A stretch of 36,885 nucleotides of DNA from Methanolinea sp. UBA473 (GTDB taxonomy: Archaea; Halobacteriota; Methanomicrobia; Methanomicrobiales; Methanospirillaceae). The notes beneath the pieces were generated by a model, which was given only the letters and a program-made list of their open reading frames with translations, was not told the DNA's origin and did no database searches. The number at the start of each line of letters is the position of its first letter. Position 1 is the stretch's first letter. Both the position numbers and the translations under genes were made by a program. Where the stretch lies: the NCBI GenBank assembly GCA_002509495.1, contig DAEV01000127.1:1-36885 (forward strand), in the 5' to 3' direction. This document shows, piece after piece, positions 25,459 to 32,181 of the stretch.

Positions 25459-25641
25459 ATGTCGTTCTGGCCGTATATCGAGATGATCGGGGCTATCTTC
25501 GTGATCTTCATTGCGATCACGATCGTCCTCCCCGAGGTGGGGAACCTCACCGGGGCGGACGTCTCCACATTCAACACAGGGCTCATGGTGGTTGGGATCG
25601 CCCTGGCCGGCGGCTTGATCGCTTCGTTCCTGGGACGGTGA
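25459..25641 (+). CDS. Small two-helix membrane protein
   Basis: A 60-residue membrane protein with two hydrophobic segments (IEMIGAIFVIFIAITIVLP and LMVVGIALAGGLIASFLG) joined by a short polar loop. The ATG at 25459 follows GGGA. Its stop overlaps the GTG start of the next gene (GTGA), so the pair is translationally coupled. No family was recognised. Confidence 0.68.
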   Translation: MSFWPYIEMIGAIFVIFIAITIVLPEVGNLTGADVSTFNTGLMVVGIALAGGLIASFLGR

Positions 25642-25871
25642 GTAGGATCGATCTCCTGCAGGAATTGAAAGAGGGCGGGATCACGATCAGAACCCTGTTT
25701 GCTGCATTTTTCGCCGGCACACTTGCGGCACTGGCCGGTTTTCTGGAGATCCACCCCTCCCGGATCTACACGGGCCTCTCCACGGATGGAAAACTCCTTC
25801 TTTGGTTCTCGGTGTACTCCGTCCTCCTCTATTTCGCATTCCGGTTCTGGATGGAGAGGAAAGGGGGCTGA
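25638..25871 (+). CDS. Small two-helix membrane protein, coupled to the previous one
   Basis: A 77-residue protein with two membrane segments (IRTLFAAFFAGTLAALAGFL and KLLLWFSVYSVLLYFAFRFWM), an N-terminal polar helix (MSRIDLLQELKEGG) and a basic C-terminus. The GTG at 25638 overlaps the upstream TGA. The frame is open to 25164, but that part is antisense to the transporter. The pair may form a small membrane complex. No family was recognised. Confidence 0.65.
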   Translation: MSRIDLLQELKEGGITIRTLFAAFFAGTLAALAGFLEIHPSRIYTGLSTDGKLLLWFSVYSVLLYFAFRFWMERKGG

Positions 25872-26031
25872 AATTCGGAAAAGGATTTATCCTGCCTCCG
25901 AAGGCGATCAAGGCGTCCGAAAAAAGCGGCGGGTTCGCAGTCGCTGGATTAAGGCGGCAGAAACAGAGCGGACATGGCAAAAATAGATAAAGTCACAGTT
26001 CCGAGGAAGTGATCAGAAATGAGAAGGAGTT

Positions 26032-26172
26032 TTAGATCTTTCTCCGGTAACTGAAATGGCATTTGCGTAGATTTTTCTCGCGCAACTCCATATATTGTTC
26101 AAATTTCTTCTTCACGTTCTCTTCATCCGTGTTTTCTTCCCGTAAGGCACCAACACCCGCATCCGATGACAT
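26032..26172 (-). CDS. Possible 46-residue charged protein
   Basis: A short frame on the minus strand from ATG 26172 to TAA 26032. The product is highly charged (ENTDEENVKKKFEQYMELRE, then a basic end) and would form an amphipathic helix. No good Shine-Dalgarno sequence or well-placed TATA box is seen, so it may be chance. The rest of the 25872-26300 gap holds nothing else I can support. Confidence 0.35.
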   Translation of the reverse strand: MSSDAGVGALREENTDEENVKKKFEQYMELREKNLRKCHFSYRRKI

Positions 26173-26300
26173 TCTAGATCATTCATCATCTTCCCTGTAT
26201 GCAAAAAACGTTCCGATCTTCTTCCGGCAGAAATTCCAGCCTAAATACCCTTATTCATCAGATAAACTCCAAACAAGGTTCTAGGGGACCGGTGTCCCGG

Positions 26301-26789
26301 TCAGGATCCCTGCGTTTTACCTCCCTTCCTGAACTTTGAGGAGAGGGAATAGGCAAAGAGGAATAGGGCAATGAGGATGCTCATGAGGGAGAGTCCGATG
26401 ACCGTATCGGAATAAAGGGGATTCCGGAAATACCAGGAGAGCCCTCCCAGCAGATGAGTCAGGCCCACAAGCGAGATCAGCGCCACGCCGATGGGATAGT
26501 GATCGGAGCCGGATAGAAGGGTAAGCACTAGGAACGCCGCAACATAATAAAACAGGATCAGACCTCCCATATACACAGGCAACAGATCGTTTTCCACCGC
26601 GTAACGGAGAAGCGGGCTCGCCTCATAGGCAAGGATGAACTCTCTACCCCCGGAGAGAAGGAAGGTGAGTCCATAGTCCGCAAGGACCGCGACCACCGGG
26701 ACAATCCCGATAACCAGGGGGTTGATAAACAACCCTTGACCGATTGCCCTGTCCAATGTCACGCGATCTATCCTCCCCTTCCAAACCAT
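26301..26789 (-). CDS. Four-helix membrane protein (hypothetical)
   Basis: A 162-residue membrane protein with four hydrophobic segments (INPLVIGIVPVVAVLADYGLTFLL; DLLPVYMGGLILFYYVAAFLVLTLL; PIGVALISLVGLTHLLGGL; TVIGLSLMSILIALFLFAYSL) and a basic C-terminal tail. No catalytic motif is seen. The ATG at 26789 is preceded by AT-rich DNA. It is divergent from the RecA/KaiC-like gene. Confidence 0.75.
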   Translation of the reverse strand: MVWKGRIDRVTLDRAIGQGLFINPLVIGIVPVVAVLADYGLTFLLSGGREFILAYEASPLLRYAVENDLLPVYMGGLILFYYVAAFLVLTLLSGSDHYPIGVALISLVGLTHLLGGLSWYFRNPLYSDTVIGLSLMSILIALFLFAYSLSSKFRKGGKTQGS

Positions 26790-26929
26790 ATTTGTAATTT
26801 TTTTGCTTTATGATTCATTTTATTTAATCCTTTTTAGCATCCAATCTTTTTAAGGGACCTAAATTTTATTTAAGGCCATATTTTCAATTCGTTCCAGAAA
26901 GAAGAAGAGTTACATGCATATTAATTCCC
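26790..26929. promoter_or_regulatory. AT-rich divergent promoter region
   Basis: About 140 bases of AT-rich DNA between two divergent genes. TATA-like elements are visible in both directions (for example TTATTTAAT near 26820-26828 and TTTATTTAAGG near 26865-26876). No conserved operator was identified. Confidence 0.45.
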
Positions 26930-27622
26930 ATGGAAAAATCCTTTTCCACCCTTCCCGGGGCCTGGCCGTACCAGGTGCCGCAAGGAAAAAGGGCTTATGT
27001 TCTTGCCGGTCCCATGAGTATACTGATGCTTCCTGACACCAGCCCGGAGCGGGTCCCTGACAAGAGCGTCATCCTGATCGAAGAGGATTCCGGCTGCATG
27101 AAGGACTTCTATGCGCAGAAGATTGCGGTGGAGAGCTCCCTACAGGGGAAAACGGTGGTCTACCTGACCTCGCATTACAAAGATGACATCGTTTCCCAGA
27201 TGACGCGGTACCAGATGCGAGTCCCCCCCACGTTGCAGATCATCGATCACTGCCACGGCCCTGGCCCGGTACGGGAACACTGCACAGGGGACCTCTGCAT
27301 CCTGGACCCGGTCTCATCCATGGTCCTGGACCTGCCATTGCCTGAGTTCCGGTCGTTCCTCTCCGACCTTCGCCAGAGGAGCAGAACGGGGGGGAGTTAT
27401 CTCCTGGTTTCGGACATGGGAGTCCTCCCTCACCAACAGGAACAGCTGCTCAGGGCTGTCGCCGATGGGGTGGTCCGCTTCCTGGCGCTCCAGGAGGGCG
27501 ACAAGATAAGACGCTACATGCACGTCCTGAAGATGAAGGGGGCCATCCCGGTGGACAAGATGATCCCGTTCACCGTAACCGAAGAGGGACTCCTCATCGA
27601 CACCAGGGAACGCCTTGGATAA
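26930..27622 (+). CDS. RecA/KaiC-superfamily protein without a Walker A lysine
   Basis: A 230-residue protein that follows the KaiC/ArlH layout: a first strand and loop ILIEEDSGCMKDFYAQKIA where ArlH-like proteins have the P-loop, then KTVVYLTSHYKDDIVSQM, LCILDPVSSMVL, and a C-terminal region SYLLVSDMGVLP with VADGVVRFLAL and IRRYMHVLKMKG. The G-x4-GK-[ST] pattern is replaced by EDSGCMKDF, so canonical ATP hydrolysis is doubtful. ArlH-type proteins regulate archaellum or pilus ATPases; its place beside the platform operon makes a similar accessory role plausible. The ATG at 26930 is good. It converges on the lipoprotein gene. Confidence 0.72.
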   Translation: MEKSFSTLPGAWPYQVPQGKRAYVLAGPMSILMLPDTSPERVPDKSVILIEEDSGCMKDFYAQKIAVESSLQGKTVVYLTSHYKDDIVSQMTRYQMRVPPTLQIIDHCHGPGPVREHCTGDLCILDPVSSMVLDLPLPEFRSFLSDLRQRSRTGGSYLLVSDMGVLPHQQEQLLRAVADGVVRFLALQEGDKIRRYMHVLKMKGAIPVDKMIPFTVTEEGLLIDTRERLG

Positions 27623-27651
27623 ACGGTCCCGGAGGACGGTGCGTTCCTGTC

Positions 27652-27993
27652 TCAACGATACAGAACGGTGATCTCGTAAAACCGGACCTTCTGTGCGGCC
27701 GAACCATTGAGGGACACCTCGAAGTCCCAGGTACCATTCACCGGGATCCCCCCGGAAGAGGAGATCGCCCGGGATGCTACCTTCGCCCGTTCGGAATCCA
27801 GGAAATCGACCACGAGCACCACCTTTCCTGCCGCCGACTGCCCGGAATTCCTCGCCTTCCCGAAGACCAGGAACGAATCGCCTCCATAAACTCCCAGGTG
27901 CTGTGCGATCTCGATAGAAGTATTTCCTGCCCCTTCCGGAGCGTTCCCTTCTGCGTGGAGGCATCCCGCCACCAGGCAGAATGCCAGGAACAA
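27652..27993 (-). CDS. Small lipoprotein, FxLYD-like
   Basis: A 113-residue secreted protein. The N-terminus is hydrophobic and ends in a lipobox (LVAGC), so a lipid-anchored product is likely. The rest is a single beta-sandwich (VFGKARNSGQSAAGKVVLVVDFLDS, then NGTWDFEVSLNG and VRFYEITVLYR), the pattern of the FxLYD domains of archaeal surface proteins. The start is uncertain: the only standard codon is TTG 27993, which leaves a short signal; the frame is open further upstream without ATG or GTG. The gene follows the 30-codon frame at 28.1 kb and may be cotranscribed with it. Confidence 0.68.
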   Translation of the reverse strand: MFLAFCLVAGCLHAEGNAPEGAGNTSIEIAQHLGVYGGDSFLVFGKARNSGQSAAGKVVLVVDFLDSERAKVASRAISSSGGIPVNGTWDFEVSLNGSAAQKVRFYEITVLYR

Positions 27994-28044
27994 TGCGACA
28001 ATGAGGTACCCGTCCAGCGAGGGACTCCCGTTCCTGGCTGCCGT

Positions 28045-28137
28045 TTATACCCCCTCCCAATCTGACTTGTTCATCTGTTCCTCGTAGTATTCTTCCGTTT
28101 CATTCCTTGCCCTTTCGCTGCTGGTCCAGTTTGACAC
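28045..28137 (-). CDS. Possible leaderless 30-residue acidic protein
   Basis: A 30-codon frame from GTG 28137 to TAA 28045 encoding a polar helix (RNETEEYYEEQMNKSDWEGV). A TATA element (TATTATACC read on the minus strand, at about 28157-28165) lies about 25 bases upstream of the GTG, exactly where a leaderless archaeal message would begin. The lipoprotein gene follows on the same strand. The frame is short enough to be chance. Confidence 0.4.
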   Translation of the reverse strand: MSNWTSSERARNETEEYYEEQMNKSDWEGV

Positions 28138-28228
28138 CCCAGGTCTTTTCAGAGGAGGTATAATGCAGGAAAAAGGAATGAACGGTAGGGATACGGATCC
28201 GGTGCGGCGCCGGCTTCCTGGTGCCGTG

Positions 28229-29647
28229 TTATCCCTCCCCATCGCCTATCTGTTTCATCAGATCCTCGTATGCCTTCTCCCTGTCGGTCTTTACCCCATC
28301 GATTTCCTTTCCCTTGTCCCAGGGGAGGGTAGGAAGGCCAATCTCCAGCCCGGAAAGGAGGCCCGTGATGGCGTCCACTCCCGGGAGGCGGAGATCAGTA
28401 AGACTGAAGGCATAGACGATCTCCTCCTGCTTCCCAGCGGAAAGGGTGATCCTCTCTTCATGATCCGCAAAGAACGGGAAGGAAAGCTTCAGGGAGTATT
28501 CCCCCGGTTCGAGAGGACCTAGCCTAAGGGGAGTGATCCCCATGAACTCACCGTCCAGGACCACGTCGGCACCCATCGGACTGGAAGAGATCACCATGCT
28601 GGCGGGACCCTGGCTTTTATTGGACGCAGGGGGTTCCCCGCTCGACTGCCCGGTCGAACGGTCGTGCGCCAGTTGGATGGACTGGGTTGTAAATGTTCCC
28701 GCCGTCACCTGGACCTGACGGTCAAAGGACTGGTATCCGGTGAGATCCAGGTGTAGGGAATGGATGCCGTCCGGAAGGGAATCGAGGGTGATGGGCGTAA
28801 TGCCCTTCTTCTCCCCGTCTAGGACTACAGTTGCCGATGAAGGATTCGATTCCACTACCAGGACTCCGGTGGTGATCTCCGTTCCAGGGACCAGGTGCGC
28901 AAAGACCTTCACCGTCTGCCTGTCCAACACCGAAACGGACAGCAAAGCCTCATGGTATCCCGGAAGGGACAGGTTGAGAGTGCAGTGACCGGCAGGAACC
29001 CGTTCCAGGGTTGCCGGTGTCACTCCCCGTTCCGTGCCGTCGAGAAAGATATGTGCACCGGACGGATCGGTTGAAACTTCGAGGGCCCCGGCAGGCACTT
29101 CCAGGATCTCTTCCCTCGTTGCGCCAGGGCGGTAGAGAACCTTCGCCGCCTTATTGGTCTCCGAATTATTGACAATGCCGTGGGGAGATTCTTCCGCCAC
29201 CCGTATGAGGATCTTTGACATGTCCGAACCCACTCCAGGGGCCCACCCCTTCACCATCACCTTCAGGACCTCGTTGTGACCCGATGGATAGGCGAGGTCC
29301 CACGACGAAAGGGTGATGCTGCGGCTCTGCCGGACCGGGAGGTCTGTCGGCCTCCCGTCGTAGGAAAGCACCGGGAACCAGACTGCGTCCTCGAGATCCG
29401 TCCACATGCGGAGTGTGTTATCCTGGGAGAAGGTGAACGTATCCTCCGAATAGATATCCATATACGCGGTCACCACGACAGGGGTCTGGTTTCCAATGAT
29501 TTCCCCCTCTGGTTCCACCAGGATCCGCCATACATTCACGGAAGCTCCGACCGCCGACACGCAGATCAGGCCGGCCAGCATAAAGGCACAGAGGACAGTC
29601 CGTCGTGTTGTCCCTCCCCATCCTCTTTCTGGATTGTCTTTTTTCAT
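28229..29647 (-). CDS. PEGA-repeat surface protein
   Basis: A 472-residue secreted protein. It has an N-terminal membrane segment or signal (TVLCAFMLAGLICVSAVGA), a beta-rich domain of ~160 residues, then three PEGA repeats at roughly 185-250, 262-328 and 345-415 (AHIFLDGTERGVTPATLERVP; TVVLDGEKKGITPITLDSLP; DVVLDGEFMGITPLRLGPLE). PEGA repeats are extracellular Ig-like units common in methanogens. The C-terminus ends with DREKAYEDLMKQ, nearly repeated in the platform protein encoded just upstream. The start ATG has GGAGGAT in front and lies two bases after that gene's stop, so the two are one operon. Confidence 0.9.
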   Translation of the reverse strand: MKKDNPERGWGGTTRRTVLCAFMLAGLICVSAVGASVNVWRILVEPEGEIIGNQTPVVVTAYMDIYSEDTFTFSQDNTLRMWTDLEDAVWFPVLSYDGRPTDLPVRQSRSITLSSWDLAYPSGHNEVLKVMVKGWAPGVGSDMSKILIRVAEESPHGIVNNSETNKAAKVLYRPGATREEILEVPAGALEVSTDPSGAHIFLDGTERGVTPATLERVPAGHCTLNLSLPGYHEALLSVSVLDRQTVKVFAHLVPGTEITTGVLVVESNPSSATVVLDGEKKGITPITLDSLPDGIHSLHLDLTGYQSFDRQVQVTAGTFTTQSIQLAHDRSTGQSSGEPPASNKSQGPASMVISSSPMGADVVLDGEFMGITPLRLGPLEPGEYSLKLSFPFFADHEERITLSAGKQEEIVYAFSLTDLRLPGVDAITGLLSGLEIGLPTLPWDKGKEIDGVKTDREKAYEDLMKQIGDGEG

Positions 29648-29649
29648 AC

Positions 29650-30978
29650 CTATCCTCCCTCGCTCTTTGCCGTTGCAGTGATCTCCACGCTGACCCCCTC
29701 GCTCGTGGCGGTGACAATGTACGATCCATCTTCGGGACCCAGGATCACCTTCGCATCGGCCCTCCCGTCAGCCCCTGTCTTCGTCGAATCGGGTTTCACT
29801 GCCCCTGACGGGCTTATGGAGAACCGAACGTCCGCCCGGTCCTTTGGGTTGCCTTCCCTGTCGGTGACTTCAATTACGAAGGACCCCTGAAGGGGCAGCC
29901 CTGGAAATCCCTGCTGTCCGCCTCCGGAAATGACCTTCAGGGTCACATCTCCGGGAGGGGGCGCCTGCCCGGCCGGGATGAGCAGCATTACACAGGCGAG
30001 ATACCCCGCCACCATGAGGATGGCGGAATGCTTCAGCCCGAAACGAGCTTCCCCCTCGCTGATCTTCCCGATGATAAGTCCGCCAAAGAATGCGTTCACC
30101 ATAATGAGATGGAAGAACCCCGACGTAAAGTCCAGGTCCTCGAGCTGGTTCCCTTGTCCGAAGAAGGATGTGGCTCCCAGGTCTTGCAGGAACGGCAGCA
30201 GCGAGGTGGTCAGGGTCAGGGCAATAAAAAAGACGATTCCCTGGGCGAAATAAAAAATGAATGTATATTGGGAGAGGCTCCCTTCTTTCTCCCGTTCGAT
30301 CCCGATGATGCTCCGCATATCCTCCGACGCCTTGAGAATAAGATCGGATGTGGAACCCCCGCTGTAGGAAGCCTGGACCACCAGGAGTGTGTAGCGGGTG
30401 ATCAGCTCGCTCTTCAGTGTGGCGGTCATCGCCTTCATGGCTTCCTCGAACGACTTCCCGAACGTCATTGCTGTGGCGGCAAGGCGAACGTGAGGTGTCA
30501 GGGCCCCAAGGTCAGTCCGGGAAAGTTCGAGAACGGACTTGACAGGGTCAAGACCTCCCCGCATCAATTCGGAGAGCTTGAAGAGAAACTCCGTATAACG
30601 CTCCTCCTTCTTCCGAATGCGGCGCTTTTCAAGAGTAATATCGACGGCATACGGAATGATGGCCGCGATTCCTGCAATCACGAGGATATGGTCCAGGCCG
30701 AAGGGTGACGGAGCCGCTTCCGGCACCTCCTGATCCGGTGTGGCAGCGGTATCCCCTCCTTCCACGGTTTCCATCTGCTTGATCAGGTCTTCGTAGGCCT
30801 TCTGCCGGTCAGACTTCTCTGCCTGCTTTTCTGCCCCGGGGAAAACGGCAAACCCGGAAAAATAGGCTCCTGCCACGAACAGCAGTGCCACCGCCACGGG
30901 AATCAGGACCGTGAAGTATTCTCTCCGTATGGTATATTTCAGACGGAGGCCTTCAAGGAACTGCTTCATGAGGATCAT
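29650..30978 (-). CDS. Pilus/secretion platform protein (GspF/TadC) with C-terminal Ig-like domain
   Basis: A 442-residue membrane protein. A first membrane segment (about 23-47) is followed by an outside loop with DRQKAYEDLIKQ (about 55-66). A second segment (FGLDHILVIAGIAAIIPYAV) leads to a cytoplasmic GspF domain (YTEFLFKLSELMRGGLDPVKSV, then SGGSTSDLILKASEDM). Three more segments end at about residue 350. The last ~95 residues form an outside beta domain like bacterial Ig-like (Big/invasin) repeats (VTDREGNPKDRADVRFSIS, GADGRADAKV, GSYIVTATSEG). Platform proteins normally lack such a domain. The start ATG overlaps the preceding gene's stop as ATGA. Confidence 0.9.
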   Translation of the reverse strand: MILMKQFLEGLRLKYTIRREYFTVLIPVAVALLFVAGAYFSGFAVFPGAEKQAEKSDRQKAYEDLIKQMETVEGGDTAATPDQEVPEAAPSPFGLDHILVIAGIAAIIPYAVDITLEKRRIRKKEERYTEFLFKLSELMRGGLDPVKSVLELSRTDLGALTPHVRLAATAMTFGKSFEEAMKAMTATLKSELITRYTLLVVQASYSGGSTSDLILKASEDMRSIIGIEREKEGSLSQYTFIFYFAQGIVFFIALTLTTSLLPFLQDLGATSFFGQGNQLEDLDFTSGFFHLIMVNAFFGGLIIGKISEGEARFGLKHSAILMVAGYLACVMLLIPAGQAPPPGDVTLKVISGGGQQGFPGLPLQGSFVIEVTDREGNPKDRADVRFSISPSGAVKPDSTKTGADGRADAKVILGPEDGSYIVTATSEGVSVEITATAKSEGG

Positions 30979-31862
30979 GGGGTGGTGGAGTACTTCACGG
31001 ACAGCATCTGGAGAAAGATAAGATTGATCACGGGGATGAGCACGTAAATCAGCATGTCGAACATCTGTTTCGGGGTAAATGGCCCGAGTTCAATGCCGAG
31101 GGCTCCGGAGATTACGATTCCCAGGACTGACAGGGTAAGGATCATCACCACTCCTCCCAGGTAGCCCTCCCCGAATACTGCGAGAGAGTCCACGAACTCC
31201 TTGTAGATCTGCCTGCGGATAGACATCAGCTCCTTTGACTTTCCTTCCAGGTATCCCTTCAGGCCGCCACCGCTGTAGATAATATTGGTGATATCGATGC
31301 AGATGTCCCGGAAGAGTTCCGAAGGGGTATTGTTCACGAGCGAATGCATGGCCGTCACCACGTCCTCGCCAAGCACGTCTGTACGGAAGAGAACCTTCTT
31401 GAACTCGTGGGAGATGTGGCCGTAGTCTTCCCGAGCCACCCTCCGGAGAATATCCAGGGGAGTTGCCCCCGAACTTGCCAGGATGGACATGAACGAGAGG
31501 GCATAGGGAAGCTTCCGTTCGATATCCATTTTTTTATTCGAGATCTGGGTCTGGAGATAGAACGGGAATCCTACCCCAACTCCCCCGATACCGATCATCG
31601 GAAAAATCGATGCATAGAGAAGCGGCCGCTCTACCTGAAACGGGCTGAACGAGAACGTGAACAGGAGAATTCCGATACATACCATTCCTGCCCCGGCCAG
31701 GAGAGTGGTTACGATCCAAAGGGACATGAACATCCCGGGGGTCATCTCTGCATCCACCTGGTAGAGCATACGGGCGATGGAGGAGTTGGGTGACCGATCC
31801 AGTTCCCTCCCAAGGACGTAACAATATTTTTTATACCAATCGAGAATATTGACTCCGTTCAT
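30975..31862 (-). CDS. Pilus/secretion platform protein (GspF/TadC)
   Basis: A 295-residue membrane protein with two early membrane segments (MSLWIVTTLLAGAGMVCIGILLF and LLYASIFPMIGIGGVGVGFPF), a cytoplasmic GspF domain (LPYALSFMSILASSGATPLDIL; YSGGGLKGYLEGKSKELMS) and two late segments (GGVVMILTLSVLGIVISGALG and LIYVLIPVINLIFLQML). It is the usual length. Together with the next gene it would form the membrane platform on which the ATPase acts. The ATG at 31862 lies about 30 bases from a TATA-like TATTTAAAG on the minus strand, making this the first gene of the operon. Confidence 0.92.
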   Translation of the reverse strand: MNGVNILDWYKKYCYVLGRELDRSPNSSIARMLYQVDAEMTPGMFMSLWIVTTLLAGAGMVCIGILLFTFSFSPFQVERPLLYASIFPMIGIGGVGVGFPFYLQTQISNKKMDIERKLPYALSFMSILASSGATPLDILRRVAREDYGHISHEFKKVLFRTDVLGEDVVTAMHSLVNNTPSELFRDICIDITNIIYSGGGLKGYLEGKSKELMSIRRQIYKEFVDSLAVFGEGYLGGVVMILTLSVLGIVISGALGIELGPFTPKQMFDMLIYVLIPVINLIFLQMLSVKYSTTP

Positions 31863-32181
31863 CAGAACCGCCCCAGGGAAAGGAAATCTTTAAATACGGT
31901 TTTAAGAGACATACATATGGCGAGATGCTATGAACATCTCCCCTATGTGGATGATATTCACGCGAAACCATTCATCCCCGCTATTTTTCCGATCGCTCGT
32001 ATGGAAGGGTTTGTTATATAGACCAGAAGGAAGTTTGGTATTATAGAGTTATCTCATAGTCACTATATTAAAGTGTATAGAGTATAGAGATCTGTGTTTC
32101 CTTGATATAATTAAGGGTGGATGACCGCGAACGTCGCTGCTCCGTCGATCTGACGGGCTGGACCGACCTGTAGCTGCCGCG
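31863..32181. promoter_or_regulatory. Divergent promoter between platform operon and winged-helix gene
   Basis: About 320 AT-rich bases with no gene. The minus-strand TATA-like element for the platform operon is near 31888-31897. On the plus side TATAGAG occurs at 32042-32048 and as a direct tandem pair at 32076-32089, a candidate operator. The product of the winged-helix gene is an obvious candidate to bind here; that is inference. Confidence 0.45.

Noticed and set aside
27314..28060. 248-codon minus-strand open frame
   Set aside because: It is antisense to the KaiC-like gene and out of frame with the lipoprotein; it is Arg/Gly-rich as expected for a shadow frame.
32042..32090. TATAGAG repeats as a CRISPR-like or satellite array
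   Set aside because: There are only three short copies in a promoter; at most they are regulator half-sites.
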